In this document: piece after piece, positions 1-9,500 of the stretch | Position numbering within the stretch: the first letter of the stretch is position 1 | How the letters are laid out: the number at the start of each line of letters is the position of its first letter | Assembly: GCA_030442035.1 (NCBI GenBank) | Contig: JAUJEA010000008.1 | Span: 1 to 64,000 of the forward strand | Origin: Splendidivirga corallicola | Lineage (GTDB): Bacteria > Bacteroidota > Bacteroidia > Cytophagales > Cyclobacteriaceae | Direction of reading: 5' to 3' | DNA: 64,000 nucleotides | The notes under the pieces: generated by a model | The model's input: only the letters and a program-made list of their open reading frames with translations | Told to the model about the DNA's origin: nothing | Database searches by the model: none | Position numbers and translations under genes: made by a program

Positions 1-78
1 ATAAGCCTTGCAATCATCTTCACTGGAAAACTCTTTGGAAAAATCTATTATATTATGACCTTTAAAAATATCCATCAT
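1..78 (-). CDS. IS1595/ISXO2-like transposase, N-terminal fragment (runs off window)
   Basis: Reading leftwards from an ATG-ATG pair at 78, 26 codons stay open to the window edge. The peptide begins MMDIFKGHNIIDFSKEF and contains DDCKAY. This resembles the start of Bacteroidota IS1595-family transposases (a short FKG..L.F..F segment, then a D.C..YL segment leading to a zinc-binding domain), recalled from memory. The zinc finger and DDE-like catalytic core would lie left of the window. No inverted repeat could be confirmed between 79 and 148. Alternative: an unrelated small protein. Confidence 0.5.
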   Translation of the reverse strand, partial: MMDIFKGHNIIDFSKEFSSEDDCKAY

Positions 79-148
79 TCTTTGAAAATTTTATCAAATA
101 TAGGTTATATCTAAAGTAATAACTCTAAAACATTATAAAGGAATAGGT

Positions 149-616
149 ATGAAAAGTTCAGCCGTCAATGTTCTGGATACTTCGGGAATTAGAAATACGC
201 TCAACAAATTAGATATAGAAACTAAAGCAAAGTGGGGAAGTTTGACTTCACAACACATGGTGGAACATCTTTCTTCTACTATGAAATATTCTAACGGAAA
301 AATAAAACACAAACTTTATGTGCCGGAAAAAGACTTAGAGAAATACAGATCATTTCTTTTTCAAGACACAGCGTTTCCAAAATTTTTCAAATCACCTGTT
401 TTTGAAAAAGATCTGCCAAGACTTAACAATGAAACAATTTCGGAAGCTGTTGATGAACTTTTACATGAAATAAAAGTCTTCAAGGAGCACTTTAGCAATC
501 GGCTTGAAACAAAGGAAATGCATCCTATCTTCGGGGAGCTAAATTTTAATGAATGGGTGATCTATCACAATAAACATTTCCATCATCATTTTAATCAGTT
601 TGAATTAATTGGTTGA
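149..616 (+). CDS. DUF1569 (DinB-superfamily-like) protein
   Basis: A 155-residue soluble protein without a signal peptide. It opens with a tryptophan-containing segment followed by a conserved histidine (TSQHMVEHL) and ends with HPIFGELNFNEWVIYHNKHFHHHFNQF. This pattern is typical of the DUF1569 family, which has a four-helix DinB-like fold with a likely metal site formed by histidines. The biochemical role of the family is unsettled. The gene stands alone: the flanking genes are on the other strand and unrelated. The ATG at 149 is preferred because the family usually starts close to this point. Confidence 0.8.
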   Translation: MKSSAVNVLDTSGIRNTLNKLDIETKAKWGSLTSQHMVEHLSSTMKYSNGKIKHKLYVPEKDLEKYRSFLFQDTAFPKFFKSPVFEKDLPRLNNETISEAVDELLHEIKVFKEHFSNRLETKEMHPIFGELNFNEWVIYHNKHFHHHFNQFELIG

Positions 617-762
617 ACAGATTCCTGATCGAGAAAGAAAAATTATTTATGATGTGGCTATTTCAATGAATAACCAGTCTTGTTGAAAGCCTGATTGTTT
701 TGCTAATCTTCTCAGTTATTTATTATTTAATGATCCTTGAAGGATTTTGTTCAACATTTTGA

Positions 763-801
763 ATATGTGCTATACACCCACAGAAGGTGAATAGCACATA
801 T
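763..801. other. Stem-loop downstream of the TonB receptor gene
   Basis: Arms ATATGTGCTAT (763-773) and ATAGCACATAT (791-801) are perfect 11-bp complements, and CACC/GGTG inside extends the stem. It lies 17 nt past the stop codon of the minus-strand receptor gene, so it probably ends or stabilises that transcript. There is no strong T-run on the minus strand, so a classic intrinsic terminator is not certain. Confidence 0.55.
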
Positions 802-817
802 CATGCGTTGTCGGACT

Positions 818-2992
818 TTACATTTTCCACTTAAACCCTCCATTGATAACAAAACCATCAACCGGGGCATAGATATCCCGGAACTGCGGATCATTTATGC
901 TTCCGGTGAAAATGGTATCGAAAGCAGTTTGACGGGTGTCGAGGAAGTTTTCAAAATTCAGGAAGACCGAAAATTGTTCTCCTAGCTTTTTCTCCGTCAT
1001 CAGTCCGGCAATCCAGTACGATTCTCCGTTAGAGCCGTCTCCGAGTTTCTGCGGACTGAAATAGTAGGCTTCCAGACCTATCCAGAAGTTATCATGCTTT
1101 TCATACATCAGCACATTATTGAGTCGATGTTTGGCCACCAATGGAAAAGTTGTGGAGCCTCCGTTGTAATGTTGTAGCACCTCGGCATGGGTATAACCTA
1201 TGAACAGTTTCAGATCTTGGTAACTCCATTTCATGTTCACTTCCAAACCCTTAGTATCTACGTAACCCCGGGGCTGTACAAACTCAAAACTGCTACCCAC
1301 TGAAGTCAGGACAAGCGGATCCTGAATCTGGGTGTAAAACAGGAGGACATTGGAAGAAAGTGTCAGCTGATCTGTAATAGCCAGGCGGTAATTGATATCA
1401 AAATTGGCTCCAAAGGAACGTTCTGCTTCCAGCGCCTCTGGGTCAATCGGGCGGATGTCCTGAAACTGTAAGCGTTCGGCATCTTCAGAAAATACCGTAG
1501 GTGTTTTGTAGCCTAGTCCCCCTCCTAAACGAAGCGTCAGCTGTTGAACCGGTTCGTACATCAGGGAAAAACGAGGTAATGGAAAAAGTCCGTAATCAGT
1601 CTGATAGTCCAGCCGGAAGCCCATTTCCATCTTCCACTGGGGGTGTGGGCTCCAGGTATTCTGTACAAAAGCTCCTAATGTAGCATCGGAAAAACCAAGA
1701 TCCTGTCCATTGCTGCTGTTGTTTTGCTCGAAACGATCCGTCCATAGATTGACACCTGTAATCCATTCTACTTTACTGCCAAGCCAACTTATATTGGCTT
1801 CACTGAAAGAGGAAAACTGTTTCCCGGCAAAGATGTAGTCCGGAATTTCCACCGACCGATCATAAAAGTTCAGACTGTTTCTCAGGGTGAATGTGGTTGT
1901 ATTACCTAAGTCACGGGTAAATTGGAACTGCGTGGAAATGCGATCTGTCTCGTTTCTTTCAAAATACGGATCGATCACTTCCTTTCCCTCAACATAATCC
2001 ATATTACCACCTAAGCGTTTTTCAGTAACGAAATTCAGACCAAAGTTCAGTTTGGTGTCTTCATTCAGGTACAAAAACAATTTGGGGTTCAGCGTGAAGC
2101 GGTCGAACTTGGGAATAGCGGTTAGCCCAATATCTGCCGGATCATATGGTGTGCCTTTGTTGTAGGAGGCAAAAACAGTGGTACCCACCTTGCCAAATTT
2201 TTCTGCATAAAAACCACTGGCGTCGAGTCCCAATGCTGAGGTGCCGTTTAGCATTACACTAAATTCCGGCTCATCTTCAGGAGTTTTGGTGATAAGGTTG
2301 ACCAGGCCGGCGATGGCTCCTCCTCCATACAATGTGGAGGAAGCTCCTTTGATCACCTCCACTTGTTTCAGATCAAGTGGGGCAATTTGCATCAGGCTCA
2401 AGCCACCTGAAAAGCCAGAATAAAGTGGAAGTCCATCACGGAGGAGTTGCGTGTATTTGCCATCCAACCCCTGAATACGGATACTGGAATTGTAGCTGGT
2501 GGCTGAGGTCTGCTGGGTTTGGATACCCGTACTTTCGTTGAGCAACATACGGATATCACCGGGTTTCATATTTCCTTTTTCGGCCAGTTCTTCCCCGGCA
2601 ATAAACTCTACTCTAGTGGGAATGTCCTCGATGGTCCGGCTGCTTCGAGTGGATCTGATGATCACCTCTTCCATCTCTTCATGCGCATGGTGAAGCTCAA
2701 AGGTCTGGTTCTGTTGAGAAGCGGACAGTGGAAACATTCTTTTGATCGTAAGGGATTCATACCCGACAAAACTGATCTTAATTGCATGTTGACCCTCAGG
2801 GATGTTGGTAATGGAAACTTGTCCGGTCGAGTCGGTTACTCCACCTATACTCAAAGTGTGGAAATAGACCGCCACACCCAAAAGCGGTTCCTGATTTTCA
2901 TGATCAACCACCCTGGCTTTAAAAGTATGCTGGGCTAGCGTGGCTTGGCACAATACCAAAGCCATGCCACTTAAAAGATATTTTAATTTCAT
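818..2992 (-). CDS. TonB-dependent outer-membrane receptor with carboxypeptidase-like N-terminal domain
   Basis: A 724-residue outer-membrane receptor. In order it has a signal peptide (about residues 1-20, ending TLAQ), a carboxypeptidase-regulatory-like beta-sandwich (about 22-105), a plug domain (about 115-235, containing VEVIKGASSTLYGGGAIAGLVNLI) and a 22-strand-type beta-barrel to the C-terminus. Length and layout fit single TonB receptors for metals, siderophores or cofactors rather than the larger SusC type, and no SusD partner is adjacent. A histidine-rich stretch (HHAHEE) before the plug and a Cys-rich protein gene directly upstream hint at a metal substrate; this is inference. The gene upstream ends about 77 nt before the start, with a hairpin between them. 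Confidence 0.88.
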   Translation of the reverse strand: MKLKYLLSGMALVLCQATLAQHTFKARVVDHENQEPLLGVAVYFHTLSIGGVTDSTGQVSITNIPEGQHAIKISFVGYESLTIKRMFPLSASQQNQTFELHHAHEEMEEVIIRSTRSSRTIEDIPTRVEFIAGEELAEKGNMKPGDIRMLLNESTGIQTQQTSATSYNSSIRIQGLDGKYTQLLRDGLPLYSGFSGGLSLMQIAPLDLKQVEVIKGASSTLYGGGAIAGLVNLITKTPEDEPEFSVMLNGTSALGLDASGFYAEKFGKVGTTVFASYNKGTPYDPADIGLTAIPKFDRFTLNPKLFLYLNEDTKLNFGLNFVTEKRLGGNMDYVEGKEVIDPYFERNETDRISTQFQFTRDLGNTTTFTLRNSLNFYDRSVEIPDYIFAGKQFSSFSEANISWLGSKVEWITGVNLWTDRFEQNNSSNGQDLGFSDATLGAFVQNTWSPHPQWKMEMGFRLDYQTDYGLFPLPRFSLMYEPVQQLTLRLGGGLGYKTPTVFSEDAERLQFQDIRPIDPEALEAERSFGANFDINYRLAITDQLTLSSNVLLFYTQIQDPLVLTSVGSSFEFVQPRGYVDTKGLEVNMKWSYQDLKLFIGYTHAEVLQHYNGGSTTFPLVAKHRLNNVLMYEKHDNFWIGLEAYYFSPQKLGDGSNGESYWIAGLMTEKKLGEQFSVFLNFENFLDTRQTAFDTIFTGSINDPQFRDIYAPVDGFVINGGFKWKM

Positions 2993-3021
2993 TTTTTCAG
3001 ATTTAAATAATAGGCAATAAA

Positions 3022-3048
3022 AGGATCGTCGCTCGGTGGCCCGATCCT
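3022..3048 (-). terminator. Intercistronic hairpin / possible attenuator
   Basis: On the minus strand AGGATCG pairs with CGATCCT across a GC-rich loop and is followed by TTTTATTG. It sits between the Cys-rich protein gene and the TonB receptor gene. It may terminate part of the transcript or protect an mRNA end. The stem is only 7 bp and the T-run is short. Confidence 0.4.
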
Positions 3049-3069
3049 GTTTAGCAAGGTCACATTTAT

Positions 3070-3393
3070 TTAAATCTGTACGGGTGGCTTTAGCGGAGGA
3101 TGGAGGTGACTCGCCGACAAACTCCCTGAATAAAAGCTATTAAAATCTCCCTGTGAGAAGAACAAATGAGAGAAAATGTAAGGAGAAACAGTCTGAGAAA
3201 CAAAGCCCAAACAGGCCCCACAGGTATAAAAGGGAGAGCAGGGCGGGTCAGTATCGGGCATATCCTGATCCGTATCGCAATGGTCGGCACATTCCTGGGT
3301 CACTTTATCCTCACAGTGGCTTTCCCCATTGCAACAGGGGGCCACAGAAAACAGGAGGGTGATCAGCGCCAAAGAAAATGCCATTATCTTCAT
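3070..3393 (-). CDS. Cys-rich small exported protein (DUF6660-like)
   Basis: A 107-residue protein with an N-terminal hydrophobic signal (MKIMAFSLALITLLFSVAPCC) and eight cysteines between about residues 19 and 61, mixed with His, Asp and Glu. A Phe/Tyr/Pro-rich tail follows. Small proteins of this layout, annotated DUF6660 in Bacteroidota, are commonly found immediately before TonB-dependent receptors, as here. Function is not established; periplasmic metal binding or sensing is a reasonable guess from the Cys/His/Asp content. It probably shares a transcript with the receptor downstream. Confidence 0.65.
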   Translation of the reverse strand: MKIMAFSLALITLLFSVAPCCNGESHCEDKVTQECADHCDTDQDMPDTDPPCSPFYTCGACLGFVSQTVSPYIFSHLFFSQGDFNSFYSGSLSASHLHPPLKPPVQI

Positions 3394-3598
3394 CTTGACA
3401 AAATTAATTTCATCAGTTTCATTGCTGTTACCAGCAATATTATGTTAATGCAAAAATGGATTATCGTAACAAGATTAAGAAGTAAAATCCACCCTTTTTT
3501 CTTATTTGGCTTTGTAAAAGTCCCTTCCTGTTTACCAATAAGCCGCCGAACTGGAAAATTGAGCAGGTTTGAGAAGGTCTTGAAACCTTTAAATTGGG

Positions 3599-3838
3599 CT
3601 ATCCATTATAGACAATCTCATTTACATATGTTTTTAGATCCTGTCTACTGCGGATTTCAACTATAGATAACATCCTGATAATCTTTCCGACTATTTTTCT
3701 TGTCACGTCCATCTCTCCGTCTTCATCCAGGTAATGATATTGAAGTATATCGATCACAATTTCAAATTGTTTCTCATTATCACCTTTAGACTCATTCAAA
3801 GTCGCTATCAAAAAATTAAGATTCGTTTTGTCTTCCAT
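3599..3838 (-). CDS. Hypothetical small protein
   Basis: A 79-residue acidic, predicted helical protein (starts MEDKTNLNFLIATLNESKG) with no signal peptide, membrane segment or familiar motif. It has its own ATG and Bacteroidota-like codon use and lies between unrelated genes. I do not recognise it. Confidence 0.4.
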   Translation of the reverse strand: MEDKTNLNFLIATLNESKGDNEKQFEIVIDILQYHYLDEDGEMDVTRKIVGKIIRMLSIVEIRSRQDLKTYVNEIVYNG

Positions 3839-3982
3839 ACAATTTAAATATTTGATTGATTCCAGAAATCATCTTAGCTGGAATGCAGGTTATTATTTTC
3901 ACCTTATTCGTTGTTCCGGCAGCAAAATAGCTATTAAGTAATTTCAGTGTCTTGATGCCGTCTTTATCTCCGGTTTATTTTC

Positions 3983-4354
3983 CTAAGTGTCTAAGGTCTC
4001 GTTGATAAAACACCGGCCATCCATTGATGCTCCGGCCTCCACTTTTAATATTTTTGAGTGTATATCTCCTTTGAACTGTGAATTTGAATTGAGCAGCAAT
4101 CTTTCCTTAGCCTCGATCGATCCCTCTAGTTTCCCTTCTACCTCTACCTCAGTAGCAATAATATTACCTTTCATTGTCGCAGTTTTACCTAATACAACCT
4201 TTGAAGCAGATTTAATATTACCCTTCATTTTCCCTTGCATACTAATATTACCCGAGGTTTCCAGATTACCATTTATAAAAGTTCCTTCAGCAATAATATT
4301 TCTTGAATCATTGTCGTCCACTTCAATAGTTTTCTTTTGTAAACCAGTTAACAT
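3983..4354 (-). CDS. Bactofilin (polymer-forming cytoskeletal protein)
   Basis: A 123-residue protein dominated by the bactofilin right-handed beta-helix: repeated turns of the form G.i.....G...V.G.l.G.I (GTFINGNLETSGNISMQGKM, then KGNIKSASKVVLGKTATMKG, and so on) between about residues 25 and 115. Bactofilins self-assemble into nucleotide-independent filaments on the inner membrane and organise cell-wall or shape functions. The short N-terminal tail and size are typical. No M23 peptidase, a frequent bactofilin partner, is adjacent. Confidence 0.9.
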   Translation of the reverse strand: MLTGLQKKTIEVDDNDSRNIIAEGTFINGNLETSGNISMQGKMKGNIKSASKVVLGKTATMKGNIIATEVEVEGKLEGSIEAKERLLLNSNSQFKGDIHSKILKVEAGASMDGRCFINETLDT

Positions 4355-5146
4355 GTTTGTTGAGTTTAAACTTGTCTTTTAAGAACCCTCCAACCCATAA
4401 CTTTAAAAGAACTGGTGTTAGCAAATTCGCAGCTTTGCGACTTCCCAATCCAATCCTACGAGTTCTAATGAACTTCTTCGGTTAACAAATCCGAATACTA
4501 ATGCCTAGCATTTATGTTTTGAAAAAAAAATTGTTTACCAATTTTAAAACCGATGAACTTCACTAATTCCTACCTCACTTTTCATATTTATTTTATTTTT
4601 TTTCTAAAATATTCACCAAGAATTTGTTATTCAAGAAGTTAGCTGATACAATTTTAAATCTGATTTACACTATTTCGAAAGTACCAAGATGGCAAATTTG
4701 GTTATGAACTTTGCTTAATAAAGTGAATGTCCTTATTCTTCCGATGTATAAGTAAGGCTCGAATTATTTCAGCAAGAGCATAACAACATCATATCATTCG
4801 ATTTGAATGCTTTCATCTTTGAAAATGCCGAGAATCACTTTGATCCAATGACTCTATATCTATTTTTTAATTCTATAAATTGAGGTAATTGTGTCTTTTA
4901 ATGTATATATTTTGATCATGATCTGATAATCCTTTTAAAATAACCAGGCTAGACTATTTACTTTTAAAAAAGCCCATGACCGAACAAACCAAATTTAACC
5001 ATGTTAAGACATTAGTATTCCTGCTCAACAAAGGAGAGATGAAACTGATGGGTTAAAGAAGAAACATGTCAGGTCGATGGGTGAATTAAAGCGGTCTGCC
5101 GGAGTACTTTACTATGAGATGATATCCACGAACTAAATATTGCCAT
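4355..5146. other. Intergenic stretch, 792 bp, no gene recognised
   Basis: AT-rich DNA between the divergent bactofilin and CutA-like genes. Small hairpins are present (CGCA/TGCG near 4430; AGTTC/GAACT near 4460). A 26-codon plus-strand reading frame starts at 4978 (MTEQTKFNHVKTLVFLLNKG) and runs into a stop at GGTTAA. Coding-looking bits in another frame follow, so a decayed gene is possible but I cannot name one. Confidence 0.4.
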
Positions 5147-5461
5147 ATGATACTATTGAATGTCACAACAAAAGATAAAGGCCAGGCGGTGGAAATAGCT
5201 GATTTCCTGGTTTCCAAAAGACTCATTCTGGATGCACTGGTAACAGAAGGGACAAAGTATAAGAGGAGTGAAAATAATGATATAATCGCCGAGCAACATT
5301 TTCTTATACTTGGTAAAACAAAAGCACTGCTCTTTGGTCAAATTGATGAGATATTGAAAGAGAAATACGGATCAAATATGCCCACGATTTACTCGGTTCC
5401 TATCATCAATATGGATTGGGATCAGTCATCCGAACTTATAGAGAAAACGGAAAAGGTTTAA
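5147..5461 (+). CDS. CutA1-like protein (divergent)
   Basis: A 104-residue protein with the ferredoxin-like layout of CutA1: a first beta strand (MILLNVTTKDKGQAVEIADFLVSKRLI), a middle strand pair and a C-terminal P.I...PI....W segment (MPTIYSVPIINMDWDQSSEL), which corresponds to the CutA P-x-L-x-x-P-I region. CutA1 forms trimers and has been linked to divalent-cation tolerance, although its molecular role is debated. Similarity is to the fold pattern rather than to a close homologue. Monocistronic. Confidence 0.6.
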   Translation: MILLNVTTKDKGQAVEIADFLVSKRLILDALVTEGTKYKRSENNDIIAEQHFLILGKTKALLFGQIDEILKEKYGSNMPTIYSVPIINMDWDQSSELIEKTEKV

Positions 5462-5581
5462 ATCATCTAAAAATAATCCGGGTTTTCTGATCTATAAAAT
5501 ACTTCATTTTGACATTTGTGTTTTTGGTAGCGCAGCATCATTGAAACAAACATAAACATATTGTTGCGCTCTGTTTTCTGT

Positions 5582-5983
5582 TCATTTTCCAATGTGCGTG
5601 ACTATCCACCAGATATTGCCGGCAAAATCTTTAATTCCAGCATATCTATCTCCATGTGGATAGTTCATGGGTTCCGAAATTGAATGTCCACCGAATTTCA
5701 AGGCCCTCTCATAAACGACATCACAATCATCAACATAGAGGTACATGCCACAAGTCATGGGTGTTACTTCAGGAAAGTCCGGCCTTGGTTCACCCAACAT
5801 AACAACTGAATCTCCAATTTTAATTTCAGCGTGTTGGACAGAATTATCACTCCTATAGTTAATTTCTCCCCTAAGTTCTGCTTTAAAAACACGCTTAAGG
5901 AAATCGATGAGTTGTTCGACATTTTCTACGACCAAATATGGGGTAATTGTATGAAGTCCAAACGGGTTTTGCAATTTATTCAT
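5582..5983 (-). CDS. VOC-superfamily (glyoxalase/PhnB-like) protein
   Basis: A 133-residue single-domain protein made of two beta-alpha-beta-beta-beta modules. It has the PhnB-like features ITPYLVVENVEQLIDFLKRVFKAE near residue 13, HAEIKIGDSVVMLGE mid-protein, and a C-terminal PHGDRYAGIKDFAGNIWWIVTH. Potential metal ligands are the His in QHAEI and an acidic residue near the C-terminus. Members range from glyoxalase I to antibiotic-binding proteins; the substrate here is unknown. It stands alone on the minus strand. Confidence 0.82.
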   Translation of the reverse strand: MNKLQNPFGLHTITPYLVVENVEQLIDFLKRVFKAELRGEINYRSDNSVQHAEIKIGDSVVMLGEPRPDFPEVTPMTCGMYLYVDDCDVVYERALKFGGHSISEPMNYPHGDRYAGIKDFAGNIWWIVTHIGK

Positions 5984-6534
5984 GCTTCTATGACATCTTT
6001 ATGACAACAATCATTTAATATTCAGATTATATCCAAGACAATCAAGTAGTTTTTAAACTTTCATGGTTGTCTTATTAATACGGTAGCTATCATGTGGATG
6101 TCAAGGTTCCTTAATCATGGGTGAAAATCAATTCCTTCCAACAACACTTTTTCAATAAATATTTTAATCCTGATTTTTCACATCTACTTGTAATTAATAC
6201 ATTTTGAATACTTTAACATGTTTCCTCTCACCTACCCTTATCGCAATAATACCTAATAGCGTTTAAAGGATTTTCCTAGCAAACAAGGTCGATGCTTTGG
6301 GTTACCATCAGATATTTCTGATCAGCTTAAAGCCGGCTTAATATCTTCAGGCGCATTGCGGTTAATTATTTCACTTCTCAGGCGGATGAATACCAGTTCT
6401 TCCATTAGGTATTTACCTTACGAAAATTAAGTGTTTTACCAAATTTCTCAATTCAGTGATTCTACGCTGACCATTGGTTCTCTTTTTCATCAACTTTAGC
6501 CTGTTTGATAAGGTATATGGCTTTTTACAAAATA
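5984..6534. other. Intergenic stretch, about 550 bp, no gene recognised
   Basis: It lies between the divergent VOC gene and the repeat-protein gene and should hold both promoters. I see no tRNA, repeat or clear -33/-7 pair. A 27-codon minus-strand frame at 6322-6405 (MEELVFIRLRSEIINRNAPE) is too short to call. Confidence 0.4.
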
Positions 6535-9500
6535 ATGATGAAAAAAATATTGTTGCTTTTGATCTTAGCGACCAGCTTTTTACAAGTTAAGAGTCAGACC
6601 ATGACATTTAACAGTGGCGCTGCGGAGTCTGGTTTTAGTTTTAGTGGTTGGGCTTCAGGTGGAGGGACCATTTGGGTTGCAAATTTGGCAAGCACGGCAA
6701 GTGTCAGTAAAAATACCGGCACCTGGAATTTCACTTCATTTAAAGTTGGTCCTTTCACCGGATCGAACAACATGAGAGTGACATCAAACCTAGGGCATTC
6801 TTATGACTACAATACGGGCAGCTCCGGTACGCACACACTTAACTGGACCGGAGTAACTACTGTCACTTTCAGAAGGATAAGTGGTAGTGGGGCCTCAGCG
6901 GATCATGATAATTTTGTTTATTCCCTTCCGGCATGTAATGATCCCACCGTTCCAACGGTTACTTACAGCCCTGCCACTATTTGTAACGGAAATAGTGCCA
7001 CGCTCAATATTTCCGGCTCATTGAACGATGCCACACAATGGAGTGTTTATACCGGTTCATGTGGCGGGACGTTGGTTGGTACCACTACCTCTTCAACCTT
7101 TGTGGTGACACCCAGTGCTCCCAGTACCACCTATTATGTTCGCGGAGAAGATGGGGCCGGTTGTGTCGACGAATCAACGATATCTTGTGGCTCTGTTACT
7201 GTGACTGTTACAACAGACACCACTGATCCGGTTGCGGATGCTGGCAGTTTGGCTGATGTGAGGGCTCAATGTTCGGTCACTTCTTTAACACCACCAACAG
7301 CCACAGACAATTGTGCCGGCAGTATCACCGGCACACACAATGCTTCGCTACCCATTACTGCCCAGGGAACCACGGTGGTCACATGGACCTATGACGATGG
7401 CAATGGTAACACTGCTACTCAAACGCAAAATGTAATCATTGACGATACCACCGATCCAGTCGCAGACGCAGGTAGTTTGTCTGATGTCACAGCGCAATGT
7501 TCGGTTACTTCTTTAACTCCGCCAACAGCTACGGATAATTGTGCCGGTAGTATCACCGGCACGCACAATGCTTCCCTACCCATTACTGCCCAGGGAACCA
7601 CAGTGGTCACATGGACCTATGACGATGGCAATGGTAACACCTCAACACAAACGCAAAATGTAATCATTGATGATACCACCGATCCAGTCGCAGACTCAGG
7701 TAGTTTGTCTGATGTCACAGCACAATGTTCGGTTACTTCTTTAACTCCACCGACTGCCACAGATAATTGTACCGGAAGCATTACAGGAACGCACAATGCT
7801 TCCCTACCCATTACAGCACAGGGAACTACTGTGGTCACATGGACCTATGATGATGGCAATGGCAACACTGCTACTCAAACGCAAAATGTGGTGATTGATG
7901 ATACTACTGATCCAGTGGCAGACGCAGGTAGTTTATCTGATGTCACAGCACAATGTTCGGTTACTTCTTTAACTCCGCCAACCGCTACTGATAATTGTGC
8001 CGGTAGTATCACCGGTACACACAATGCTTCCCTACCCATTACAGCGCAGGGAACTACTGTGGTCACATGGACTTATGATGATGGCAATGGCAACACTGCT
8101 ACTCAAACGCAAAATGTAATCATTGACGATACTACTGATCCAGTCGCAAATGTTGGTAGTTTGTCTGATGTCACAGCGCAATGTTCGGTTTCTTCTTTAA
8201 CTCCACCAACGGCCACAGATAACTGTGCCGGAAGCATTACAGGAACGCACAATGCTTCCCTACCCATTACTGCCCAGGGAACCACAGTGGTCACATGGAC
8301 CTATGACGATGGCAATGGTAACACCTCAACACAAACGCAAAATGTAATCATTGATGATACCACCGATCCAGTCGCAGACGCAGGTAGTTTGTCTGATGTC
8401 ACAGCGCAATGTTCGGTTACTTCTTTAACTCCGCCAACAGCCACTGACAATTGTGCCGGTAGTATCACCAGTACACACAATGCTTCCCTACCCATTACGA
8501 CTCAGGGAACTACCGTGGTTATATGGACTTATGACGATGGTAACGGAAATACCTCAACGCAAACGCAAAATATCGTCATTGATGATACTATTGATCCAGT
8601 CGCAGATGCGGGCAGTTTATCTGATGTCACAGCGCAATGTTCAGTGACTTCATTAACTCCGCCAACAGCTACAGATAATTGTGCCGGAAGCATCACAGGA
8701 ACGCACAATGCTTCCCTACCCATTACGACTCAGGGAACTACCGTGGTTATATGGACTTATGACGATGGTAACGGAAATACCTCAACGCAAACGCAAAATA
8801 TCGTCATTGATGATACTATTGATCCAGTCGCAGATGCGGGCAGTTTATCTGATGTCACAGCGCAATGTTCAGTGACTTCATTAACTCCGCCAACAGCTAC
8901 AGATAATTGTGCAGGTAATATCACCGGTACACACGATGCCTCATTGCCCATTACAGCTCAGGGTACGACCGTAGTCACTTGGACCTATGACGATGGTAAT
9001 GGCAACACTGCTACTCAAACACAAAATGTAATCATCGACGATACCACCGATCCAGTCGCAGACGCAGGTAGTTTGTCTGATGTCACAGCACAATGTTCGG
9101 TTACTTCTTTAACTCCACCGACTGCCACAGATAATTGTACCGGAAGCATTACAGGAACACACAATGCTTCATTGCCCATTACGACTCAGGGAACCACGGT
9201 GGTCACATGGACCTTTGATGATGGCAATGGCAACACTGCTACTCAAACACAAAATGTGGTGATTGATGATACTACTGATCCAGTGGCAGACGCAGGTAGT
9301 TTATCTGATGTCACAGCACAATGTTCGGTTACTTCTTTAACTCCACCAACAGCCACAGATAACTGTGCCGGAAGCATTACAGGAACGCACAATGCTTCAT
9401 TGCCCATTACAGCCCAGGGAACCACGGTGGTCACATGGACCTATGATGATGGCAATGACAACACCTCAACACAAACGCAAAATGTAATCATTGACGATAC

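Noticed and set aside
3166-3666. 166-codon plus-strand frame opposite the Cys-rich protein
   Set aside because: It is antisense to the DUF6660-like gene and the small hypothetical gene; codon use and composition favour the minus-strand readings.
6322-6405. 27-codon minus-strand frame (MEELVFIRLRSEIINRNAPE...)
   Set aside because: It looks mildly coding but is too short, with no motif, promoter or neighbour to support it; it could be a gene remnant.
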